From contig NZ_CP033459.1 in the NCBI RefSeq assembly GCF_003265305.2, positions 1,612,001 to 1,676,000 of the forward strand: a DNA stretch of 64,000 bases, written 5' to 3'. A program made the translations under genes and the position numbers. Shown in pieces: positions 1-8,062 of this stretch. The stretch comes from Pseudoprevotella muciniphila. GTDB taxonomy: Bacteria > Bacteroidota > Bacteroidia > Bacteroidales > Bacteroidaceae. How positions within the stretch are numbered: the first letter of the stretch is position 1; every line of letters starts with the position of its first letter. The notes beneath the pieces were generated by a model. That model made no database searches and had not been told where the DNA came from. It saw only the letters and a program-made list of their open reading frames with translations.

Positions 1-282
1 CTCATTGCCCAGGACGCAAAGGAAGTGGGACAAATCATGCTTTCATACGTAGGCATCGTACGCAGCAACCTGCGTCTGCACCGAGCCTGGACACGCCTCG
101 ACTTGCTCTACGAAGAGACAGAGGAACTCTTCAAGCGCGTAAAGGCAACACGCGACATCTGCGAACTGCGCAACATGATTAACGTGGGCTACCTCATCAC
201 CCGATGGGCGCTCGAAAGGCACGAAAGCAGGGGACTGCACTACACCCTCGACTATCCCAAACACGCACTCGACCATCAATAA
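1..282 (+). CDS. nadB: L-aspartate oxidase, C-terminal end (partial)
   Basis: Open from the first base of the window and ending at 282. The visible tail is the helical C-terminal domain of L-aspartate oxidase. The segment around LRNMINVGYLI followed by RWALERHESRGLHY is typical of NadB, where the late Arg and His residues line the active site. NadB oxidises L-aspartate to iminoaspartate with FAD, the first step of quinolinate and NAD synthesis in the cytoplasm. The FAD-binding N-terminal part lies outside the window. The reading frame is open from base 1, so internal start codons are not used here. Only 12 bases separate it from tpx, so the two may share a transcript. Confidence 0.9.
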   Translation, partial: LIAQDAKEVGQIMLSYVGIVRSNLRLHRAWTRLDLLYEETEELFKRVKATRDICELRNMINVGYLITRWALERHESRGLHYTLDYPKHALDHQ

Positions 283-294
283 AACATAAAAAAT

Positions 295-792
295 ATGAAA
301 ACAGCATTTTTAGGAAATCCCGTAGCCCTCAACGGCACTATGCCCGCTGCAGGCACCACAGCACCCGATTTTGAAGGTGTACGTGGCGATCTCTCAACAA
401 TAAAACTTAGCGATTACAAGGGGAAGAAAGTGGTGCTCAACATCTTCCCAAGCATGGACACAGAGGTTTGTGCTGCAAGTGTGCGTCGGTTCAACAAAGA
501 GGCGTCGTCGCTCAACAACACGGTAGTGCTCTGCATCTCCAAGGACCTGCCCTTCGCACAAAGCCGCTTCTGCACCACGGAAGGACTGGAAAACGTGATA
601 CCGGTAAGCGCCTTCCGCAGCACCGATTTCGATGCTGCATACGGACTTTTAATCCAAAGTGCCCCGATGACAGGACTCTTGGCGCGCGCCGTGGTAGTAG
701 TGGATGAACAAGGCACCATCGTTTACAAAGAACTCGTGCCCGAAATCACACACGAACCCGATTACGAAAAGGCTCTGGAAGCATTGAAATAA
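295..792 (+). CDS. tpx: Thiol peroxidase (Tpx, atypical 2-Cys peroxiredoxin)
   Basis: A 165-residue protein of normal Tpx length. The peroxidatic cysteine is Cys59 in the motif [16 protein letters not shown] and the resolving cysteine is Cys93 in SRFC, the spacing known for E. coli Tpx (Cys61/Cys95). In this family the pair reduces hydrogen and alkyl peroxides and is recycled by thioredoxin in the cytoplasm. The start ATG at 295 follows an A-rich leader 12 bases after nadB. No separate promoter is obvious in that gap, so cotranscription with nadB is likely. A palindromic repeat (809-839) follows the stop. Confidence 0.95.
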   Translation: MKTAFLGNPVALNGTMPAAGTTAPDFEGVRGDLSTIKLSDYKGKKVVLNIFPSMDTEVCAASVRRFNKEASSLNNTVVLCISKDLPFAQSRFCTTEGLENVIPVSAFRSTDFDAAYGLLIQSAPMTGLLARAVVVVDEQGTIVYKELVPEITHEPDYEKALEALK

Positions 793-808
793 AAAAACTA
801 TTAAATAA

Positions 809-839
809 GCCGTCAAGTATGTTGCAACTGAGTCGCAAC
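809..839. repeat. Single 15-bp unit plus GTTGC...GCAAC palindrome
   Basis: One copy of GCCGTCAAGTATGTT (809-823) runs into an imperfect palindrome read as GTTGCAACTGAGTCGCAAC (821-839). The same combination, with four tandem 15-bp units, is found at 14151-14226. Here it sits just after tpx and could fold into a hairpin in the transcript. Confidence 0.75.
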
Positions 840-892
840 CACCAACGACTCACTTTTTTCATCGAAAATCCGTTTTTTCGACAATTTCTTCG

Positions 893-900
893 TATGTTTG
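893..900 (+). promoter_or_regulatory. Putative -7 box of the DUF4492-cydA promoter
   Basis: TATGTTTG fits the Bacteroidetes -7 consensus TAnnTTTG. It ends only 4 bases before the ATG at 905, so the transcript would start at or next to the start codon. No good -33 TTTG is visible at the expected distance, so this is tentative. Confidence 0.4.
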
Positions 901-904
901 CCAC

Positions 905-1126
905 ATGGGCAGAAAACCGAACGTGTTCGTCAGGATATGGAACTTCTATCTGGAGGGATTTCGTAACATGACCTGGGGCCGCACATTGTGGTTGATTATC
1001 ATCATCAAGTTGTGCGTACTGTTCTTGGTTTTGCGCGTGTTCTTTTTCCAGCCGGTCCTCTCTGGTCAGAATGATGAACAGAAGGCAGAAACAGTGAGTG
1101 GAAACCTTATAGAGAAGGGAGATTAA
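905..1126 (+). CDS. DUF4492 small membrane protein next to cydA
   Basis: A 73-residue protein with one strong hydrophobic segment (about residues 27-46), preceded by an amphipathic stretch FVRIWNFYLEGFRNMTWG. This matches the DUF4492 family, which in Bacteroidetes sits directly upstream of cydA. The next gene, cydA, starts 48 bases downstream on the same strand. By analogy with the small CydX/CydH subunits of other bd oxidases, it may be an accessory subunit or assembly factor of cytochrome bd. That role is inference from size, topology and neighbourhood; there is no sequence similarity to CydX that I can see. The start at 905 lies almost on the predicted transcription start. Confidence 0.8.
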   Translation: MGRKPNVFVRIWNFYLEGFRNMTWGRTLWLIIIIKLCVLFLVLRVFFFQPVLSGQNDEQKAETVSGNLIEKGD

Positions 1127-1174
1127 AGTAAAAAAATAGAATAAATTCACTAACCTAAAAAACTATAAACAATT

Positions 1175-2680
1175 ATGTTAAGCATTCTTTCAGTGGATAC
1201 AACGGCGCTTATCGACTGGTCGCGGGCGCAGTTTGCCTTGACAGCAATGTATCATTGGCTCTTTGTGCCGCTCACGCTCGGACTCGCCGTGGTGATGGCT
1301 GTAATGGAGACGATGTACGTTGTGAAAAAGGATGAATTCTGGAAACGCACGGCAAAGTTCTGGATGAAAATTTTCGGAATAAACTTTGCCATCGGCGTGG
1401 CTACGGGTATCATCCTCGAATTTGAATTCGGCACGAACTGGAGCAACTATTCATGGTTCGTGGGCGACATTTTCGGTGCACCGCTTGCCATAGAAGGCAT
1501 TTTGGCGTTCTTTATGGAGGCCACGTTCATTGCCGTGATGTTCTTCGGCTGGAACAAGGTGGGCAAGAAATTCCATTTGGCTTCCACCTGGCTCACAGGT
1601 ATCGGTGCCACACTCTCTGCCTGGTGGATTCTCGTTGCTAACAGTTGGATGCAGCATCCCGTTGGCATGGAATTCAATCCTGCCACAGCGCGCAACGAAA
1701 TGATGGACTTCTTCGCAGTGGCTTTTCAAGGTATGGCGGTAACAAAGTTCTTCCATAGCGTCCTCAGCGGTTGGATGACAGGCGGCATTGTCGTCATAGG
1801 AATCAGTTGCTGGTACCTGCTCCGCAAGCGTGAAACGCGTTTCGCACTGAAGAGCATCAAGGTGGGCGCCATCGTTACGATCATCGGTACGTTTGGCGTG
1901 ATGGCTACGGGAGACCGCAGTGGTGTGGAAGCCGCAAAATACCAACCTATGAAGTTGGCTGCCGCAGAAGGCCTGGAACATGGGGGTAACGGAGCACCAT
2001 TCAGTATTGTGCCCGGCGTGGAAGTACCGAAAGTGCTCTCTTTCTTAGCCACACACGATTTTGACGGCTATGTGCCTGGTATAGAAGACATTAAGAATGG
2101 CTATACAAAACCTGACGGCACAACGGAACTCCCCGTGGCAGAAAAAATCACCAAAGGAAAAGAAGCGCTTGCTGCATTTAAGGAGTATAGACAGATGATG
2201 AAGACCGACACGGCTGCCGCAGCCGCAGCAAAGGCAAAACTCGATGCCAACGTGAAATACTTCGGATATGGTTATCTCGACACACCGGAAGATGTGGTTC
2301 CACCTATCGGCATAGTATATTGGTCTTTCCGACTGATGGTGGGCCTTGGGGGCATATTGTTGCTCATCGTAGCGCTGTTTATATGGTATGGCAAGAAGAA
2401 TACAATAGAAAAGAAACGCTGGCTGTTGCACCTCGGTCTGTGGTCCATACCCATGGTCTATATTGCAGGACAGGCTGGCTGGATTGTGGCTGAAGTGGGC
2501 AGACAACCTTGGGCAATACAGGATTTGCTGCCTTTGAATGCAGGAGTGAGCAGCCTCAGCGTGTCGTCTGTCGTAATAACATTCTTCCTTTTCCTCATAC
2601 TCTTTACGGTTATGCTTGCTGTGGAATTGCGCATCTTGTGCAATGCCATCAGGAAAGGTCCTGAAGGAGAAGAACTATAA
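1175..2680 (+). CDS. cydA: Cytochrome bd ubiquinol oxidase subunit I
   Basis: A 501-residue polytopic membrane protein. It oxidises quinol and carries haems b558, b595 and d in the inner membrane. The haem ligands can be placed: His27 in TAMYHWLF (E. coli His19), His194 in VTKFFHSVLSGW (His186) and Met388 in SFRLMVG (Met393). The conserved acidic pair is Glu107 and Glu115, and the GRQPW motif is at 442-446. The quinol-binding loop region (about 245-370) contains an Ala-rich hydrophilic stretch near residue 348. The partner cydB is 232 bases downstream; the gap holds an inverted-repeat insert (2707-2897). High-affinity oxygen respiration under microaerobic conditions is the expected role. Confidence 0.97.
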   Translation: MLSILSVDTTALIDWSRAQFALTAMYHWLFVPLTLGLAVVMAVMETMYVVKKDEFWKRTAKFWMKIFGINFAIGVATGIILEFEFGTNWSNYSWFVGDIFGAPLAIEGILAFFMEATFIAVMFFGWNKVGKKFHLASTWLTGIGATLSAWWILVANSWMQHPVGMEFNPATARNEMMDFFAVAFQGMAVTKFFHSVLSGWMTGGIVVIGISCWYLLRKRETRFALKSIKVGAIVTIIGTFGVMATGDRSGVEAAKYQPMKLAAAEGLEHGGNGAPFSIVPGVEVPKVLSFLATHDFDGYVPGIEDIKNGYTKPDGTTELPVAEKITKGKEALAAFKEYRQMMKTDTAAAAAAKAKLDANVKYFGYGYLDTPEDVVPPIGIVYWSFRLMVGLGGILLLIVALFIWYGKKNTIEKKRWLLHLGLWSIPMVYIAGQAGWIVAEVGRQPWAIQDLLPLNAGVSSLSVSSVVITFFLFLILFTVMLAVELRILCNAIRKGPEGEEL

Positions 2681-2706
2681 TGATTACCGAAGTTCAAACC
2701 CTTAAA

Positions 2707-2897
2707 GGTATGTTCTGTTAATTATGTTGAGACGTTTTATAGATTTGTTTTCAATAGATTGCTTTTTTGAATGAGGGAGCGTAGCGGGCTACGTGACCGA
2801 GTGAAAAAGAGCAAGATACGGAAACAAAACATAAAACGACCAATATGGAACATATCTAAGGCCTATAAACAAATGTCAGAATTAACAGAACATACCT
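2707..2897. repeat. Inverted-repeat (MITE-like) insert between cydA and cydB
   Basis: The 18-bp arms AGGTATGTTCTGTTAATT (from 2706) and its exact reverse complement (2880-2897) bound about 190 bp that contain no gene. Inside are further imperfectly pairing stretches (about 2733-2752 with 2820-2839) and a small hairpin CGTAG-CGGG-CTACG near 2776-2789. The arm resembles the GGGTGTTCTATAAATTAG repeats seen elsewhere in the window (6129, 16989, 23821, 32670). The whole insert could fold into a long hairpin in the cydA-cydB mRNA. Confidence 0.7.
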
Positions 2898-2912
2898 AAA
2901 ACAGAAACGATT

Positions 2913-4061
2913 ATGATAACATATTCTTTTTTACAGCATTATTGGTGGTTCCTTATCGCCCTGCTTGGCGGATTGCTCGTGTTCCTGCTGTTCGTGCAGG
3001 GTGCCAACTCGCTCGTGTTCCGCATGGGGCGCGATGAGTCGGAACGCGAACTGATCATCAATTCCACAGGACGCAAGTGGGAGTTCACATTTACCACGCT
3101 CGTTACGTTCGGCGGTGCATTCTTCGCATCTTTCCCTTTGTTCTACAGTACGAGTTTCGGTGGAGCCTACTGGGTATGGATGCTTATCCTCGTCAGTTTT
3201 GTGCTTCAGGCTGTGTCCTACGAATACCAGGCGAAGAAGGGCAATGTGCTCGGCAAACAGACTTTCCGCTGGTTCCTGGTATTCAACGGCGTGTTCGGAC
3301 CGTTCCTGCTCGGAGCAGCAGTAGCCACATTCTTTACCGGAAGTGCCTTCACCGTGGACCATGCAGCGATGGGAGAAACACAACTGTCGCCCGTAGTGAG
3401 CCAATGGGCATCACCATGGCACGGACTTGAAGCATTGGCGAATCCATGGAACTGGGTGCTGGGCTTTGCAGTACTCTTCCTCGCACGCATGAATGGCACG
3501 ATGTATATGCTCAACAATATCAACGACGATGCACTGCGTCCCCGTCTGCGCCGACAGATTCTCGTGGATGCCGTACCTTTCCTGCTGTTCTTCCTCGCCT
3601 TTGTGGGCTATCTGCTCACGGCAGACGGCTTCGCAGTTGACGAACAGGGAGCGGTAACACTGGTGTCCGGCAAATACCTGCTGAACTTCCTCGACATGCC
3701 GCTCGTACTGGTGGTATTCCTCGTCGGTGTGGTGCTGGTCCTCTCGGGCATCACCATCCCGCTGCGCTGGAAAGAGTCGCGCAAAGGCATCTGGTTCACC
3801 GGCACAGGCACAGTACTCGCTGTATTGGCTCTCTTCCTCGTTGCAGGCTATAACGGCACGAGTTACTACCCCTCCACCGCCGACCTGCAGAGTTCACTCA
3901 CCATCGAGAACAGTTGCTCAAGCGAGTTCACACTCTACACCATGGCTATCGTGAGCCTCCTCATCCCCTTCGTCCTCGCCTACATCTTCTACTGCTGGCG
4001 AGCCATCGACAAGAAAGAACTCGACAAGGAAGAACTTGCCACAGAGGAACATAAGTATTGA
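2913..4061 (+). CDS. cydB: Cytochrome bd ubiquinol oxidase subunit II
   Basis: A 382-residue polytopic membrane protein of normal CydB length. The N-terminal region LQHYWWFLIALLGGLLVFLLFVQGAN is split over the first helix and contains the conserved QGAN-type segment. CydB packs against CydA and completes the quinol:oxygen oxidoreductase. The charged C-terminal tail (KKELDKEELATEEHKY) is cytoplasmic in the family. It follows cydA on the same strand, separated by an inverted-repeat element. A strong terminator hairpin lies 24 bases after the stop, closing the operon. Confidence 0.96.
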   Translation: MITYSFLQHYWWFLIALLGGLLVFLLFVQGANSLVFRMGRDESERELIINSTGRKWEFTFTTLVTFGGAFFASFPLFYSTSFGGAYWVWMLILVSFVLQAVSYEYQAKKGNVLGKQTFRWFLVFNGVFGPFLLGAAVATFFTGSAFTVDHAAMGETQLSPVVSQWASPWHGLEALANPWNWVLGFAVLFLARMNGTMYMLNNINDDALRPRLRRQILVDAVPFLLFFLAFVGYLLTADGFAVDEQGAVTLVSGKYLLNFLDMPLVLVVFLVGVVLVLSGITIPLRWKESRKGIWFTGTGTVLAVLALFLVAGYNGTSYYPSTADLQSSLTIENSCSSEFTLYTMAIVSLLIPFVLAYIFYCWRAIDKKELDKEELATEEHKY

Positions 4062-4084
4062 TAAAACCAGCATATTCATAAACA

Positions 4085-4124
4085 AACTCGGGCGAAGTGC
4101 AAAACAAGGCACTCCGCCCGAGTT
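4085..4124 (+). terminator. Intrinsic terminator after cydB
   Basis: AACTCGGGCG (4085-4094) pairs with CGCCCGAGTT (4115-4124), and AGTGC (4096-4100) pairs with GCACT (4109-4113) across one mismatch, leaving an 8-base loop. It is followed by GTTTG, a weak U tract. It lies just after cydB. Confidence 0.85.
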
Positions 4125-4325
4125 GTTTGAGCAGAGCCTACGACGGCTTACTTCTGTGGGAAGATGAGAAAAGATGAGGTTATAGCGAAGAAGATACTCT
4201 CTAAATTAGCCTTGTATCAACAGAAAAAACTCTTGCGAAATTTTTCGTTGCGAAATTTTTCGCATTGGGGCTCAGGTTTATTTTAGGGGCTGTGGCATCT
4301 GTCCGCTTTCTTTTACTACCAAAAA
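4125..4325. other. Intergenic stretch with a 15-bp direct repeat
   Basis: No gene seen. TTGCGAAATTTTTCG occurs twice head to tail (4233-4247 and 4248-4262). Each unit contains its own short palindrome CGAAATTTTTCG. This lies between the cydB terminator and the promoter of the Skp-like gene. Confidence 0.6.
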
Positions 4326-4357
4326 TTTGGCATTTCCTGCAAGTTGGCGTAATTTTG
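4326..4357 (+). promoter_or_regulatory. Promoter of the skp-murI unit
   Basis: TTTG at 4326-4329, then 20 bases, then TAATTTTG at 4350-4357. This is a full match to the Bacteroidetes TTTG-N19-21-TAnnTTTG promoter. The start codon of the Skp-like gene is at 4414, leaving a leader of about 50 bases. Confidence 0.8.
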
Positions 4358-4413
4358 CACCAGAATGAACCCCGACGGTTATACTGACCGGTTCGGGCTA
4401 AAAAGTCTTGAAT

Positions 4414-4929
4414 ATGAAGAAGTTGTTATTGAGTATATGTCTGCTGTGTCTGTCGCTGACGGCTATGGCGCAGGCGCAGACCAAATATGGCTATCTGAGT
4501 TACAATGCCCTGCTCCGTGCCATGCCGGAATACAAAGAGATGCGGCTGTATATGGACACGCTGCGGATGAAGTATGAGAAGGAGGCGCAGTATAATCAGC
4601 AGGAATTTGAGAAGATGTTTGGCGACTACCTGCAAGGACAGAAGGATTTCCCAAAAAATATCCTTGAGAAGCGCCAGCGCGATCTGCAGGAGGCTATGGA
4701 AAAGAACCTTGCCTTCCGCCACGATGCCGACAGTTTGCTAAAGGCAGCAGAGGAGGAAATGACCGAGCCCATACGCAAGAAACTGAATGCCGCCATACAC
4801 GACGTGGGCATAGAGCGCGGCTACGAATGTATCATCAACACGGACATCAATGTCTATCCCTTCGTCCATCAGGCAGTGAGCGAGGATGCCACGCCGTTTG
4901 TGGAAGAAAAAATCATGCCTAAGAAATGA
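4414..4929 (+). CDS. OmpH/Skp-family periplasmic chaperone
   Basis: 171 residues from ATG 4414; the frame also opens at a TTG two codons earlier, which I reject. Residues 1-20 form a signal peptide ending AMA, with mature QAQTKYGYLSYNALLRAMPEY. This is the OmpH-type beta-start followed by a long charged helical region (about 45-125) that forms the tentacles of Skp. The family holds unfolded outer membrane proteins in the periplasm on their way to the BAM complex. The gene overlaps murI by 4 bases (ATGA), so translation is probably coupled. The C-terminus PFVEEKIMPKK is unremarkable. Confidence 0.85.
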   Translation: MKKLLLSICLLCLSLTAMAQAQTKYGYLSYNALLRAMPEYKEMRLYMDTLRMKYEKEAQYNQQEFEKMFGDYLQGQKDFPKNILEKRQRDLQEAMEKNLAFRHDADSLLKAAEEEMTEPIRKKLNAAIHDVGIERGYECIINTDINVYPFVHQAVSEDATPFVEEKIMPKK

Positions 4930-5762
4930 CAGCACAACCGAGCGGTAAAATAGGAATCTTCGATTCGGGCTATGGCGGACTGACCATATTGCGCCAAATC
5001 AGGCAGCACATTCCCCAATACGACTTCCTGTATCTGGGCGACAATGCACGTGCACCTTACGGACCGCGATCGTTCGAGGTGGTGTACAACTATACACTCC
5101 AAGCCGTAGAGGCACTGTTCGAGCGTGGTTGCGAACTGGTCATCCTCGCCTGCAACACGGCATCTGCCAAGGCATTGCGCACCATTCAGAAGAACGACCT
5201 CAAAAGGTTGAGCAGCAGCAAGCGCGTGCTCGGTGTAATCCGACCCACAGTGGAATGTCTCGGCGAAATCACAAGAAGCCGGCACGTCGGACTGCTTGCC
5301 ACACCAGGAACTGTCAATTCCCATTCCTACGAACTGGAAATCAAAAAGTTATATCCCGACATCCACCTCACGAGCGTGGCTTGCCCCATGTGGGTGGCAC
5401 TCGTGGAATATGGCGAGTTCGATTCCCCCGGTGCCGACTACTTTATCAATAAGCGCATCGATACCATCATGCAGAAAGACCCCGAAGTGGACACACTCAT
5501 TCTGGGTTGTACACACTTCCCGCTCCTTATGGAAAAAATCACGAAATACACACCGCCCGGTGTACGCCTCGTGTCACAAGGAGAATATGTGGCAAAAAGT
5601 CTCGTAGATTATCTGCAAAACCATCCTGAAATTGACAACCGCTGCACCAAGAACGGGTCATACAATTTCCTGACTACGGAAAATGCTGAAAGTTTCTGCC
5701 AGACTGCCAACATCTTCCTGTGGGAAAAGATTTCATGCGTTGAAAAAATAGAATTGTCTTAA
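4926..5762 (+). CDS. murI: Glutamate racemase
   Basis: 278 residues, normal for MurI. It converts L-glutamate to D-glutamate for peptidoglycan. Both catalytic cysteines are present: Cys76 in LACNTASA and Cys195 in GCTHFPLL. The N-terminal IGIFDSGYGGLT and the LGDNARAPYG motif belong to the substrate pocket. The start codon overlaps the stop of the Skp-like gene (ATGA), a tight operon. The C-terminal tail after the racemase fold (ENAESFCQTANIFLW) is seen in Bacteroidetes homologues. Confidence 0.96.
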   Translation: MTAQPSGKIGIFDSGYGGLTILRQIRQHIPQYDFLYLGDNARAPYGPRSFEVVYNYTLQAVEALFERGCELVILACNTASAKALRTIQKNDLKRLSSSKRVLGVIRPTVECLGEITRSRHVGLLATPGTVNSHSYELEIKKLYPDIHLTSVACPMWVALVEYGEFDSPGADYFINKRIDTIMQKDPEVDTLILGCTHFPLLMEKITKYTPPGVRLVSQGEYVAKSLVDYLQNHPEIDNRCTKNGSYNFLTTENAESFCQTANIFLWEKISCVEKIELS

Positions 5763-5786
5763 GTCAGACACACAAAAGAAATAAAA

Positions 5787-6092
5787 ATGAAAAAATATTT
5801 TATTCTTTTAGCCGCACTTGCAGTCACACTTTCTGCCTGCAAAGGCAAACCCACCGACATGTCAAAAGAAGGCATCGAAGAGGACTCGCTCCTCTATTCT
5901 GAAGATGCCGAAAAGCGCTTCCTGGAAGAGACGGGCGAAATCACCACTGAACCCCAGAATTACGACATGGAGGGAGAAGGCGAGGACACTTCCACCAACC
6001 AAGGGTATATCGACGGCGATGACTTCGGCTCAAAAGAAGGCCATACGCTTCCCGATGAGGTACCCGCACCCACACCGGCTGAAAAGCCTTGA
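5787..6092 (+). CDS. Small acidic lipoprotein, function unknown
   Basis: 101 residues. It has a lipoprotein signal peptide with lipobox LSAC (Cys18), then a very acidic, low-complexity mature part rich in Glu, Asp and Pro, ending PAPTPAEKP. No domain is recognised. It follows murI by 24 bases on the same strand and may be the last gene of that operon. The residue after the lipidated Cys is Lys followed by Gly, not an acidic surface-export signal (Bacteroidetes LES type usually K-D/E-D/E), so it may stay on the periplasmic side. Confidence 0.7.
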   Translation: MKKYFILLAALAVTLSACKGKPTDMSKEGIEEDSLLYSEDAEKRFLEETGEITTEPQNYDMEGEGEDTSTNQGYIDGDDFGSKEGHTLPDEVPAPTPAEKP

Positions 6093-6128
6093 GGCATCAC
6101 CGCCACTACTCTTTTTCTCCCCTTTTAT

Positions 6129-6174
6129 GGGGTGCTCTGTAAATTAGGACTAAATTCTATATTTTAGAACACCC
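6129..6174. terminator. Short inverted-repeat element between convergent genes
   Basis: GGGTGCTCTGTAAA on the left pairs with TTTTAGAACACCC on the right, with few mismatches. It is a compact member of the GGGTGTTCTATAAATTAG repeat family. It lies between the lipoprotein gene and the convergent DKNYY gene and could terminate both. The DKNYY stop codon (6157-6159) is inside it, so that protein's last residues GCSKI are encoded by the repeat. Confidence 0.6.
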
Positions 6175-6840
6175 TTTATATCTCGCATTTTTGTCCATGC
6201 CGCTTCCGTCAGAGCCTACAGCCCTGAACGTAGCAGCATCGGCACCTTCCACCAGTTTCCCATAGTACCACACATGACGGTTGTCCTTGGCATAGCCGCC
6301 ATCCATTATGGTGTAAGTTGAGGGGTCGGCACCGTCGAGCGGCTTGCCGAAATAATAGACATGCATACGGTCTTTCGCCTCGTAGGGTTTGATGACCTGG
6401 AATGTGCCGACATCAGCACCGCTGATGGTCATGTTGTCAAAATAGACATTTTGCCTATCCTTTGCCCAAAGGTGGCTGTCGTCCATACGCAGGACCTGAA
6501 ACGTGCCCATATCTGCCACATGGAGCGCCTCGCCTTTATAGTAATAGTCCTTGCTGTCAGCACAGAGGGGCTTTTTCTTTGCCTTCAGCGTTGCAGGGTC
6601 AGCACCTTCCACGAGTTTGTCCTCATAATAGACATGGTTCTTGTCGCGACCGAGCCAACTATTTACCTTTCTGAAAGACGAGGCATCGACATCAGGCAAC
6701 TCATGGCGCACAGTACCAAAACTGAATGTCCAGTAACTGTGGTACACATTACTGCCGTCGTTAACGTATTTCGGACCGCTGCAACCTGTCGTCAAGGCGG
6801 CCGCCAGCAGCACGACTATGAGTTTCAGACCTTTCTTCAT
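6157..6840 (-). CDS. DKNYY-repeat lipoprotein
   Basis: 227 residues from the ATG at 6840. The frame runs on upstream inside the symporter gene, but MKKGLKLIVVLLAAALTTGC is a clear lipoprotein signal with lipobox TTGC. The mature part has about five repeats of the form AKDRxxVYYxGKxLxGADxxTF, the DKNYY family of short beta repeats whose function is unknown. It is presumably anchored to the envelope. The ATG overlaps the stop of the upstream symporter gene by 4 bases (ATGA), so the two are cotranscribed. Its last codons lie in a dispersed repeat element. Confidence 0.8.
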   Translation of the reverse strand: MKKGLKLIVVLLAAALTTGCSGPKYVNDGSNVYHSYWTFSFGTVRHELPDVDASSFRKVNSWLGRDKNHVYYEDKLVEGADPATLKAKKKPLCADSKDYYYKGEALHVADMGTFQVLRMDDSHLWAKDRQNVYFDNMTISGADVGTFQVIKPYEAKDRMHVYYFGKPLDGADPSTYTIMDGGYAKDNRHVWYYGKLVEGADAATFRAVGSDGSGMDKNARYKGCSKI

Positions 6841-8015
6841 GGCTGATGTTCGTTTGATATATTCTGTTTGAAAATGCTGTCCATTATTACTGCAATGGCA
6901 CCGTCGCCCGTAACGTTGCATGCCGTTCCGAAACTGTCCATCGCGATGTAGAGGGCTATCATCAGCGCCTGTTCCTGTTCTCCGAATCCCAATATGCTGC
7001 CCAACACCCCAAGTGCTGCCATTATGGCTCCGCCCGGCACTCCCGGTGCTGCCACCATGACAATGCCCAGCATCAGGATAAAACCTATAAAGAGTGGCAT
7101 GCTGTACGGCATGCCCTGCATGATCATCAGCGCCAGCGCGCATGCCACGATTTTCAAGGTGCTGCCGCTCAGGTGGATGGTGGCACATAATGGTATTACA
7201 AATCCGGCTATGCCATGGCTTACACCGTTTTTCATGGTCTGTTTCAGGGTAACCGGAATCGTAGCAGCCGACGAAGACGTTCCCAGCGCCGTGAAATAGG
7301 CAGACATCATATTCCAGAGCAAACGGAAAGGATTCTTTCTGCTGATGAGTCCTGCTATTGTGAATTGCAGGATGAGCAGCAGAATATGAAGTCCGAAAAT
7401 TACCCCGATGATACTGACGAAGGTGGTGAGCACGTGTGCCACTTGTCCCGTAAATGTCATATCGAGGAATATGCCGAAAATGTAAATCGGCAATAGCGGG
7501 ATAATAGCAGATTCTATCGTCTTGGAAACGATGTCCTTAAACTCATCGCACAACATCTTGAGGCGTTCCTTTCTCAAGGAGGCAATGCCCAACCCAACGG
7601 TGAACGCCAGCACCAAAGCCGTCATAACGCCCATAAGTGGCGGAATTTCTACCTTGAAATAAGGCTCTGAAGCCTGAGTCTGCGCTATTTGAACAACAGA
7701 AGCCGTATCTAAGAGGTGAGGAAATATTGCCACACCTGTGAAATACGAAAGACAGCCTGCAAAAACGGTATCACCGTATGCTATCAGGGTTGTAATGACT
7801 AACAACTTGCCCGCATGCTTGCCTATTTCTGCTATGGCGGGTGTTACTAACCCTGCTATGATGATTGGGATAAGAAATTGCAAAAACTGACTGAAAAGGG
7901 CATTGAAGGTAATGAAAACCCTTACCACAGGGGCTGTGGCAAAATGTCCTGTCAGCACACCAAGCGATATGGCTATGATGACGCGGACTAACAAGGGTAC
8001 TTTTATCTTCTTCAT
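6837..8015 (-). CDS. Dicarboxylate/amino acid:cation symporter (DAACS family)
   Basis: 392 residues with about eight membrane helices and two hairpin loops as in GltPh/DctA. The serine-rich hairpin motif is at residues 245-256 (GTSSSAATIPVT). The second hairpin is GVPGGAIMAAL (325-335), and the substrate-binding stretch NVTGDGA lies in the last helix (367-373). The family takes up C4-dicarboxylates, glutamate, aspartate or neutral amino acids with sodium or protons. Which one cannot be told here. It is somewhat short at both termini. Its stop overlaps the DKNYY lipoprotein start. The T9SS-tailed gene upstream ends 47 bases before it. Confidence 0.9.
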   Translation of the reverse strand: MKKIKVPLLVRVIIAISLGVLTGHFATAPVVRVFITFNALFSQFLQFLIPIIIAGLVTPAIAEIGKHAGKLLVITTLIAYGDTVFAGCLSYFTGVAIFPHLLDTASVVQIAQTQASEPYFKVEIPPLMGVMTALVLAFTVGLGIASLRKERLKMLCDEFKDIVSKTIESAIIPLLPIYIFGIFLDMTFTGQVAHVLTTFVSIIGVIFGLHILLLILQFTIAGLISRKNPFRLLWNMMSAYFTALGTSSSAATIPVTLKQTMKNGVSHGIAGFVIPLCATIHLSGSTLKIVACALALMIMQGMPYSMPLFIGFILMLGIVMVAAPGVPGGAIMAALGVLGSILGFGEQEQALMIALYIAMDSFGTACNVTGDGAIAVIMDSIFKQNISNEHQP

Positions 8016-8062
8016 ATCAACTTTTGCGCACTTTCGGTTGCTTTCCCGTGGTCAACAGACCA

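Noticed and set aside
746-1150. 134-codon minus-strand frame opposite DUF4492
   Set aside because: Shadow of the tpx end and the DUF4492 gene; the plus-strand frame has family support.
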